Assembly: GCA_910577365.1 (NCBI GenBank) | Contig: CAJTMU010000135.1 | Coordinates: 1-5,012 of the forward strand | Length of the DNA: 5,012 nt | From: an uncultured Oscillospiraceae bacterium | GTDB lineage: Bacteria > Bacillota > Clostridia > Oscillospirales > Ruminococcaceae | Reading direction: 5' to 3' | In this document: positions 1-5,012 of the stretch, piece by piece | Position numbering within the stretch: the stretch's first letter is position 1 | Layout of the letters: each line of letters starts with the position of its first letter | Position numbers and translations under genes: made by a program | The notes under the pieces: model-generated | The model's database searches: none | Seen by the model: the letters and a program-made list of their open reading frames with translations, nothing else | What the model was told of the DNA's origin: nothing

Positions 1-1458
1 ACACAAACGGGAGAAGCTTCCCTTGCGGAAAGCTCTGTTAGCAGCGAGAGCACCACTGAAAGCCTCGAAACAGGCGACAGCCGCCCTGACAGCAGCGTTG
101 ACTTGTCCGACACAGAATACACGCCGATAGACATAAGCGGCTACATCGAATGGAACGGCAAGACTCCGATGGAGGAGGGGAAGAATTATTACATAAGCAA
201 ATCCGCGAAGGTATCAAAAAAATTCAGCGTTCCCGAGGGAAGCACTCTTGTGGTATGCAGCGGCGCGGAGCTGCTGATATACAAAGGCAACTCTTTCGGT
301 GTGCGCGGAAAGCTTATTTCCGAGCCGGATTCCAAAATAACTGTTTCCGGAACGCTTACCATTTACGCAGATGCGGGTCTTGAAACCTACGGCACATTTA
401 ACACCACAGTAAGCTCCACAGTGCGCGTTCTGAGCGAGTTGGTTGTACGCCACGGCGCAAAGGCTCAGATTTCGGGCGTTATGAATATTTATGCCGATGG
501 TATGTACCTTAATTACGGTCAGACAATACTTACCGCAAATTCCCGAACCGTTATAACCGGTGAAATGCAGACGCCCTCTGATGGACGGCTTATTTGTAAG
601 GGATATCTTGGCATAACAATAAGCGGACGATCCACTCAGGCAGGATATTTCTCCCTTACTGGAGAATTTGTAAACAGCGGCGTTCTTATTTTTGAAAGCT
701 CTGTTAAATTTTATAAATCAAAATCAGCCCGTTTTGCCATTTCCAAGAGCAGCCGTCTGATTGACTATCGTTACGGCACGTCTTACGCTCCAGGTGGTAA
801 TCAGGACAATATGGGCGAAACTACCGATGTCGGAGCGAAGGGAATAGACGTTTCCTATGCACAAGGCGCGATAGACTGGACAAAGGTTAAGGCTGCGGGA
901 ATTGACTTCGCAATGATACGAGCATCCCGAGGAGAGGTTGACGATCGCCGGCCAATAGCGCAGGATGTCACCTTTGAGTATAATATTACCCAAGCGGCTG
1001 CAAACGGTATAAAGGTGGGAGTTTATCATTATCTGTATGCTTCGACTGTTACCGAGGCGAGAAAAGAGGCGCGTTTCTTCCTTAAGACCATTGAGCCGTA
1101 TAAGATTACATATCCCGTAGTTCTGGACATTGAGGAGCAGTATCAGGCAGATCTGGGCAAAAAGCGCGTTACCAGCATTGTTAAGGCATTTCTTGATGAG
1201 ATAAGCGCGGCAGGCTATTACGCAATGATTTACTGTAACAAGACTTGGCTTACGGATTACCTTGACATGAGTAAGATATCCGAATATGATGTATGGCTGG
1301 CGCAGTGGAATACCGTAACCACCTATGAGGGGGATTTTGGTATTTGGCAGTACAGCAGCAAGGGCGTTGTTTCTGGTATTGACGGGTATGTGGATTTGAA
1401 TATTTCTTATAAGGATTATTCCACGATAATCAGAAAAGGAAACTACAACAGGTTATGA
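1..1458 (+). CDS. Secreted GH25 muramidase (lysozyme) with N-terminal repeat region, 5'-truncated by window edge
   Basis: The reading frame is open from base 1, so the true start lies upstream; 485 residues are visible. Residues 1-34 are a Ser/Thr/Glu/Asp-rich linker, typical of extracellular proteins. Residues of about 70-255 are short Gly-, Val- and Ile-rich strands in repeating turns, suggesting a beta-solenoid. Residues of about 281-474 form a complete glycoside hydrolase family 25 domain. It begins GIDVSYAQG (Asp283), has the catalytic DIE motif after YPVVL (Asp376, Glu378) and ends with YVDLN (Asp465), all at the places expected for GH25. The family hydrolyses the beta-1,4 bond between N-acetylmuramic acid and N-acetylglucosamine in peptidoglycan. 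The likely role is remodelling of the producer's own wall or attack on other bacteria. A TTG at 103 is in frame but has no ribosome binding site and lies inside the linker, so it is not the start. No phage genes are adjacent. The GH25 call is firm; the function of the repeat region is unknown. Confidence 0.93.
   Translation, partial: TQTGEASLAESSVSSESTTESLETGDSRPDSSVDLSDTEYTPIDISGYIEWNGKTPMEEGKNYYISKSAKVSKKFSVPEGSTLVVCSGAELLIYKGNSFGVRGKLISEPDSKITVSGTLTIYADAGLETYGTFNTTVSSTVRVLSELVVRHGAKAQISGVMNIYADGMYLNYGQTILTANSRTVITGEMQTPSDGRLICKGYLGITISGRSTQAGYFSLTGEFVNSGVLIFESSVKFYKSKSARFAISKSSRLIDYRYGTSYAPGGNQDNMGETTDVGAKGIDVSYAQGAIDWTKVKAAGIDFAMIRASRGEVDDRRPIAQDVTFEYNITQAAANGIKVGVYHYLYASTVTEARKEARFFLKTIEPYKITYPVVLDIEEQYQADLGKKRVTSIVKAFLDEISAAGYYAMIYCNKTWLTDYLDMSKISEYDVWLAQWNTVTTYEGDFGIWQYSSKGVVSGIDGYVDLNISYKDYSTIIRKGNYNRL
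343..555 (+). repeat. Two diverged 42-residue protein repeats in the N-terminal region of the GH25 protein
   Basis: Bases 343-429 and 469-555 encode two 29-residue segments that align without gaps, 42 residues apart. Both follow the pattern [VI]SG, three residues, IYAD, five residues, YG, then a Thr/Ser-rich stretch. The segment between them and those on either side have a similar strand-and-turn rhythm of about 21 residues, so 42 residues would be two turns. The copies are diverged at DNA level, so this is an old protein repeat rather than a recent duplication. A right-handed beta-helix is an inference from this periodicity. Confidence 0.65.
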
Positions 1459-1461
1459 TAG

Positions 1462-1502
1462 AACACAAAACCGCGACGCATTAAGCGCCGCGGTTTTGTG
1501 TT
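1462..1502. terminator. Bidirectional rho-independent terminator between convergent genes
   Basis: Bases 1462-1475 are perfectly complementary to 1489-1502 (14 bp, with a GC-rich inner part). After one A-C mismatch, 1477-1479 pair with 1485-1487 and leave a five-base loop. The outer part of the stem is A-rich on the left and T-rich on the right, so either strand reads a GC hairpin followed by a T-rich arm. The hairpin starts 4 bases after the muramidase stop codon and ends 6 bases before the last base of the opposing PHP gene's stop codon. It would therefore end transcripts from both sides. The T-tract is interrupted by G residues. Confidence 0.85.
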
Positions 1503-1508
1503 TGTGTA

Positions 1509-2312
1509 TTACAGCGGAATAAATTCCGGCTTTCTGCTGCGGAAAACCGCACGGTATTTAAATCCCACCGCTTTCAGCATCTCCTCAGCCACATCAAAGC
1601 AATATGCTATTCTGCTTGAGTTGTGTGCGTCCGAGCCTACGGTGATTATCTCTCCGCCAAGCTCCTTGTAGCGTTTCAGCACATTTGGATGAGGGTGCGC
1701 CCAGCCCAGACCGTAATGAATGCCAGCAGTATTTATCTCCAGACCCCTGTCTCGGGAAATAAGCTCCATAAGAATTTGATCTGTTATATCCGCGAAGTCA
1801 GCAGGAGAATAGCTTTTGGCATGAGAGTAGCGCACTATGTAGTCGAAATGTCCGAAAACGTCAAAATTATCAAAGGCTCTTACGGCGTCAAGGGCGCTTT
1901 CGTAAAAATGATATATTCCCTTGCGGTCGCCGTGAGTATTAAAATATTCGGGATAATACGGATCGATACCGTCCACCTGATGCGCCGAGCCTATTATAAA
2001 GTCAAAATCAAATGTTTCAGAATAATCCTTAAGGGTGGTCGAGATGCAGTCTATCAGCCCCAACTCCACACCAAAAAGTATTTCCAGACGTCCAAGGTAT
2101 ATTTCCTTAACGCGAAGCAGCTCTTTGCGGTATGCAGAGGTGTCCAGAAAGAACTCACCGCCGGGGTAATCAAAATCCATATGCTCGGTAAAGCATATCG
2201 TTTTCAGACCTTTTTCAAGAGCCGTCTGCGCCATTTGTTCAAGAGGGGCATCGCTGTCGGTGGAAAACGACGTGTGGGTATGGAGATCGGCTGTTATCAT
2301 AATAATGACCAT
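1509..2312 (-). CDS. PHP-domain phosphoesterase, HisJ-type histidinol-phosphatase family
   Basis: The 267-residue product is a full-length PHP (polymerase and histidinol phosphatase) domain, a metal-dependent TIM-barrel-like phosphoesterase. The metal ligands are in family order: DLHTHT (His11, His13), TEH (His44), GVELG (Glu83), GSAHQVDG (His111), FGHFD (His155) and GSDAH (Asp228, His230). The closing region, with SR soon after SDAH, also fits HisJ, which removes phosphate from L-histidinol phosphate in histidine synthesis. The ATG at 2312 is chosen because a strong AAAGGAG (2333-2339) lies upstream and a hairpin fills most of the 20-base gap. The alternatives are ATG at 2300 (giving MITADLHTHT, close to the usual family start, with GGGAG 13 bases upstream) and GTG at 2333, which overlaps the ribosome binding site. 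No his gene is visible nearby, so the substrate may be another small phosphoester. The family call is strong and the substrate uncertain, so no gene symbol is given. Confidence 0.88.
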   Translation of the reverse strand: MVIIMITADLHTHTSFSTDSDAPLEQMAQTALEKGLKTICFTEHMDFDYPGGEFFLDTSAYRKELLRVKEIYLGRLEILFGVELGLIDCISTTLKDYSETFDFDFIIGSAHQVDGIDPYYPEYFNTHGDRKGIYHFYESALDAVRAFDNFDVFGHFDYIVRYSHAKSYSPADFADITDQILMELISRDRGLEINTAGIHYGLGWAHPHPNVLKRYKELGGEIITVGSDAHNSSRIAYCFDVAEEMLKAVGFKYRAVFRSRKPEFIPL

Positions 2313-2339
2313 GCTCCCGCAGGGGAGCAACACTCCTTT
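2313..2339 (-). promoter_or_regulatory. Structured ribosome binding site of the PHP gene
   Basis: AAAGGAG lies at 2333-2339, 20 bases before the chosen ATG, which is too far for normal use. The gap contains a perfect 6-bp hairpin (2313-2318 with 2323-2328, four-base loop) that ends directly at the ATG. When folded, it leaves only four unpaired bases between the Shine-Dalgarno sequence and the hairpin. The left arm of that hairpin (on the coding strand) can instead pair as CTCC (2324-2327) with GGAG (2333-2336), which would hide the Shine-Dalgarno. The two folds exclude each other. The sequence complementarity is direct; an effect on translation is inference. Confidence 0.55.
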
Positions 2340-2395
2340 CGGGTTTTATGCGGATATATGCTGCAAAATTTCTAACAAAGCCCAGAAAGCTTGCA

Positions 2396-2412
2396 GCACA
2401 CGTCGTGTGTGC
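2396..2412 (-). other. Small inverted repeat just downstream of pgsA
   Basis: GCACAC (2396-2401) and GTGTGC (2407-2412) form a 6-bp stem with a five-base loop. It starts 8 bases after the pgsA stop codon in the direction of transcription. No T-run follows directly (the next bases are TGCAAGCTTTC), so it is a poor intrinsic terminator. It could be a weak terminator, a 3'-end stabiliser, a protein site or chance. The rest of the gap up to 2340 holds a second loose inverted repeat (CTGCAA at 2361-2366 with TTGCAG at 2391-2396). I could not find a convincing promoter there. Confidence 0.35.
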
Positions 2413-2420
2413 CTGATGAT

Positions 2421-3062
2421 TTATTTTAAACCTTCTCCCTTATCGGTCTGTGCGCTGGTATCACGCTGCATTTTAAGCCGGTGGTATTCCCGCATATACA
2501 TTATGAATGACAGCAGCGTGGCAGTGATCATTATGCCGAACATGATTATAGCTGTAAGATTTGACAGTACGGGCGCGCCGATAAGAACAATAACTTGAAA
2601 ATAGAATATTATTGTTGCCAGTTTTCCGTACCATCTCGCGCCGCCCAGATCCTGCCCCTTTCTCAGGAACATAACACCCATGATAAGCATTAAAATTTCC
2701 TTGATAAATATCAGTGCAAACAACGCGGCTATCAGTATCCATATGTCACCGTAGCGGAAAATAAGGCACACCACGACCGCCGCTTGTGTAAGCTTGTCGG
2801 CAAAGGGGTCTATAACTTTGCCAAGGTCTGTTATCATATTAAATCTGCGCGCAATAAATCCGTCAGCCATATCTGTCAAGCCCGACAGAATCATAATTGT
2901 CGCAGAAAGTATATAGCCGCTTTGCTTATTGAAATGCCTGAAATTCAGCTCAATATTCCCATTTGCCCATAGAAATACTATAACAAATAACGGAATAAGC
3001 AGAATTCTTATAACCGTAAGAATATTTGGGAGCTTTGTAATGTCTCGGATATCTATTTTCAT
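2421..3062 (-). CDS. pgsA: CDP-diacylglycerol--glycerol-3-phosphate 3-phosphatidyltransferase
   Basis: This 213-residue integral membrane enzyme carries the complete CDP-alcohol phosphotransferase signature D-x2-DG-x2-AR-x8-G-x3-D-x3-D. Its residues are Asp64, Asp67-Gly68, Ala71-Arg72, Gly81, Asp85 and Asp89; the aspartates bind the metal and catalyse. The N-terminal LPNILTVIRI (residues 11-20), leading into the first membrane segment, is typical of PgsA rather than PssA. Further hydrophobic segments lie at about 52-63, 93-102, 107-133, 149-163 and 168-190. PgsA joins CDP-diacylglycerol to glycerol 3-phosphate, giving phosphatidylglycerol phosphate, the committed step to phosphatidylglycerol and cardiolipin. 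The length is slightly above the usual 180-200, owing to a polar loop at about 35-48 and a charged tail after 190. GAGG lies five bases before the ATG and supports this start. The gene follows the ligase gene by 71 bases containing a hairpin. Another CDP-alcohol transferase specificity is possible but less likely. Confidence 0.88.
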   Translation of the reverse strand: MKIDIRDITKLPNILTVIRILLIPLFVIVFLWANGNIELNFRHFNKQSGYILSATIMILSGLTDMADGFIARRFNMITDLGKVIDPFADKLTQAAVVVCLIFRYGDIWILIAALFALIFIKEILMLIMGVMFLRKGQDLGGARWYGKLATIIFYFQVIVLIGAPVLSNLTAIIMFGIMITATLLSFIMYMREYHRLKMQRDTSAQTDKGEGLK

Positions 3063-3091
3063 ATAAACCTCAGCGTTAAAGCCGTTAATTT

Positions 3092-3117
3092 AAAAAAATT
3101 CACGCAGAAAGTCTGCG
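3092..3117 (-). terminator. Short-stem rho-independent terminator or attenuator after the ligase gene
   Basis: Read on the - strand, CGCAGA (3112-3117) and TCTGCG (3103-3108) form a 6-bp stem with a three-base loop. TGAA and then seven T residues (3092-3098) follow. It begins 16 bases after the ligase stop codon. The stem is short and the T-run is offset by four bases, so it is probably leaky. Only 29 bases separate the T-run from the pgsA start, which leaves little room for a separate promoter, so partial read-through into pgsA is likely. Confidence 0.6.
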
Positions 3118-3133
3118 GAAAATCTCGTTTAAG

Positions 3134-5012
3134 CTATATATTTGAATCCTTTCCTTCCGTATTGTCGTTCCCTTTGTCGGTATATGCACTTATTCTGGCG
3201 GTAAGTGCTTCTATATCAGCTCTTGTCACATTGTGAGTCTCTCTTTCAGCTTTTTTTGTTTTTACCAACTCTGCCTTTTCCGCGGCAGCGTTTTCCCGCA
3301 GCCGCATGGCAATGTCTTTAGCTTGGTCATCCGATACGCTTTCGGGTGTGGAAAGTTTTTTTACAGTTTTAGTGTCAGACTCGATTCCGCCTTCGGGAAC
3401 ATTTTTGTCAAGGCGGCGGTTTATGGTGTTAAGTGCACATCCCACTCCCAGAAGTATCCAGAACATGGGTGCAACAGATACTACCGAGTCGTTGAACATT
3501 CCCGCTGCAAGATATCCCACAACAGCAAGCATGACCGCCGCGCCGTATATCTGTTCAATACGGTATTCCTTGCGCAGAGCGTAAAGTCTGAAGCTGTCTG
3601 CAAGATAAAACAAACAAATACCAAGAAAGGCTATAAGCGCAATAAGACCATTAGAAATAAATATCTGTAAATATAGGTTGTGTGGTTTGTCTACGGTGAT
3701 ATGAAAGCCTTCAGCGTAGGAGTAATATTTCGCCAGAAAATCCTGCTGCGGGAACACATAAGCGAAAGTGTCCGCTCCATAGCCAATAAGGATACAATTT
3801 TTGAGCAGAGGTATGGTGCGTGACCAGATATAGCCTCTTGATGAGCCGACAAGTTCCTTGCCCTCGAACCCGAAGTGCTCCGCGTTTACGGGCTCTATTC
3901 TGTCGGCAATTTTGTTGTCTACAAGGTGAATATTCTTTCCTCCGAATAGTCCGAATGTGAGAACGGAGCGTATGTTATCGTCAAACCACATATACATTAT
4001 GTTGCCGTCTGCAAGTGTTTCGGAATCGCTGTACAGCTCGAAATTTATTCTGCTGTAACGCTCGTCAGCACTGGAAATAACCCCGTCATTAGCAGTGGAA
4101 ACACTAATTTCACCGCCATTTTTGTCAGTAAAGATATATCGGTTGTCTGCTTCACTAAAGTCGATATTCATTTCGTCACCTTGGGTTATTAGCGTAACGC
4201 TTCCGTCGTTGTTGTGCAATATTTCCCTTACGGGGAGCGTGTCAAACAAATCAATCTTTTCTTCAGCGGGGGCAATAACCTGAACCATATCTCCCAACAA
4301 CGTGGAAACTCTTCTGAAAAAAGCCCCTTCGGTGATGAGATTACCTGCTACTACCAGCAGAACCGCAGCGCCCAAAGCACCCAAGGCAATCTTCCAGCGC
4401 TTTAGGATAAGACGGAAGAACAGGAAAATTCCCACAATGATTGCCGCAGCAACCGCAACAACGCCGCTTCTTACAGTACTTCCCATAAGCATGAAAAGAG
4501 CCATCATATCAAAGATAATATAGAAAATCTTATGAAGGATCTTTTTATCAAAAATAGCCATAGTTGAAAACAGTGGTATAACCAAACCAGTAAAGCTTCC
4601 GACATAGTTATAGTTATACAGCGCACCGAGTAAAGAACTGCTTTTAACGCCTGAGTCAATGGAAATGGCGTCCGCATATTTTTTGTCAACGATAAGATTA
4701 AAGAACCAGTCCTTAGTTTCAAGGCTGTTCCCCGTAAACTGGAAAATACCTAAAATCGTATTTACTCCCACGCAGAAAAACAGCGCAAAAACCACATAGC
4801 GGAAATTCTTTGTGGTTTTAAATGAATACATCGAAAAAAGAAATATCACAAAATAGCAGGCGGTGGTAAAAAAGCCCTCCGCGCGGTCAAACTGTCCCCA
4901 AAGCGCTATTTCTCTGTATTCCGAGCAAAGCGCAGAAATAAGCGTTAAAGCGACATAAACTACAGAAAGCCCGACAAAAACCAGCGAGCGCCTTTCAATC
5001 CGCCTGAAAAGA
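3134..5012 (-). CDS. O-antigen ligase / Wzy-family polysaccharide polymerase-ligase, 5' end outside window
   Basis: The frame is open to the right edge, so the N-terminus is missing; 625 residues are visible with about ten hydrophobic segments. The GTG at 4849 is in frame, but no ribosome binding site precedes it. The residues upstream of it (EYREIALWGQFDRAEGF, about 23-39) look like the family, so it is not the start. Wzy_C (O-antigen ligase) marks are a Ser-x2-Arg-Ser-Gly turn at about 178-183, a GYIWSRTIPLL...GYGADTF stretch at about 393-416, and PHNLYLQIFISNGLIAL at about 443-459, with the family's conserved His444. These proteins sit in the cytoplasmic membrane and polymerise or transfer undecaprenyl-linked glycans on the outer face. 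In a monoderm the acceptor would be wall or surface polymer, not lipid A. Two additions stand out: a soluble extracytoplasmic insert of about 165 residues (about 228-392) and a charged cytoplasmic tail of about 94 residues after the last membrane segment. The family call is firm; the exact glycan is unknown. Confidence 0.88.
   Translation of the reverse strand, partial: LFRRIERRSLVFVGLSVVYVALTLISALCSEYREIALWGQFDRAEGFFTTACYFVIFLFSMYSFKTTKNFRYVVFALFFCVGVNTILGIFQFTGNSLETKDWFFNLIVDKKYADAISIDSGVKSSSLLGALYNYNYVGSFTGLVIPLFSTMAIFDKKILHKIFYIIFDMMALFMLMGSTVRSGVVAVAAAIIVGIFLFFRLILKRWKIALGALGAAVLLVVAGNLITEGAFFRRVSTLLGDMVQVIAPAEEKIDLFDTLPVREILHNNDGSVTLITQGDEMNIDFSEADNRYIFTDKNGGEISVSTANDGVISSADERYSRINFELYSDSETLADGNIMYMWFDDNIRSVLTFGLFGGKNIHLVDNKIADRIEPVNAEHFGFEGKELVGSSRGYIWSRTIPLLKNCILIGYGADTFAYVFPQQDFLAKYYSYAEGFHITVDKPHNLYLQIFISNGLIALIAFLGICLFYLADSFRLYALRKEYRIEQIYGAAVMLAVVGYLAAGMFNDSVVSVAPMFWILLGVGCALNTINRRLDKNVPEGGIESDTKTVKKLSTPESVSDDQAKDIAMRLRENAAAEKAELVKTKKAERETHNVTRADIEALTARISAYTDKGNDNTEGKDSNI

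Noticed and set aside
103..105. TTG as the start codon of the muramidase
   Set aside because: No Shine-Dalgarno sequence precedes it, and the frame is open to base 1 with a continuous Ser/Thr/Glu-rich linker, so the gene begins outside the window.
343..555. Tandem DNA repeat or recombination site
   Set aside because: The similarity is at protein level only; the DNA copies are diverged, and the pattern fits structural turns of a repeat protein.
1623..2375. A 250-codon open frame on the + strand, opposite the PHP gene
   Set aside because: The - strand frame carries all the PHP metal-binding motifs. The + frame product resembles no family I know, has no fitting ribosome binding site, and is explained by codon bias of the real gene.
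2341..2420. Promoter for the PHP gene in the gap after pgsA
   Set aside because: TTGTTA and TATATC-like hexamers are present on the - strand, but the spacing (about 14 bases) is too short for a confident sigma-70-type call.
2260..2598. Open frame on the + strand across the gap between pgsA and the PHP gene
   Set aside because: It overlaps the ends of both real genes antisense, has no domain, and its composition fits a shadow frame.
3233..3670. Open frames on the + strand opposite the ligase (also 3306-3584, 4095-4283, 4214-4405 and 4302-4523)
   Set aside because: They overlap a clear membrane-protein gene on the other strand, show no recognisable domains, and overlap one another in different frames.
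4847..4849. GTG as the start codon of the ligase
   Set aside because: No ribosome binding site lies upstream. The frame continues to the window edge, with a further membrane segment and a family-like stretch (SEYREIALWG) before it.

Overview
The window looks like chromosomal DNA from a low-to-mid GC monoderm bacterium, most likely a Clostridia/Ruminococcus-type Firmicute. This rests on AAGGAG-type ribosome binding sites, a Ser/Thr/Glu-rich linker on a secreted GH25 muramidase, and an O-antigen-ligase-family membrane protein resembling those of clostridial genomes. The taxonomic call is inference, since no rRNA or marker gene lies here.

Layout: four protein genes in a convergent arrangement. 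On the + strand (1-1458) is the 3' part of a gene for a cell-wall muramidase; its N-terminus lies outside the window. It ends at a strong, symmetric hairpin (1462-1502) shared with the gene facing it. Three genes follow on the - strand, read from right to left: an O-antigen ligase/Wzy-type polysaccharide polymerase or ligase (3134 to the right edge, 5' end missing), a CDP-alcohol phosphatidyltransferase that is very probably PgsA (2421-3062), and a PHP-family phosphoesterase of the HisJ histidinol-phosphatase type (1509-2312). A short hairpin with a T-tract lies between the ligase and pgsA. A gap of about 108 bases separates pgsA from the PHP gene, so these three may not form one tight operon.

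Three of the four products have an envelope theme: peptidoglycan cleavage, surface-glycan polymerisation or transfer, and anionic phospholipid synthesis. The PHP enzyme would be in histidine synthesis if it is a true HisJ, but no other his gene is visible.

No mobile element, CRISPR array, tRNA or rRNA was seen. Nothing here amounts to a clearly new system. The points most worth checking are a pair of mutually exclusive hairpins around the ribosome binding site of the PHP gene, the repeat-built N-terminal region joined to GH25, and the large extracytoplasmic insert plus charged cytoplasmic tail of the ligase. There is no gene-free stretch longer than about 110 bases.
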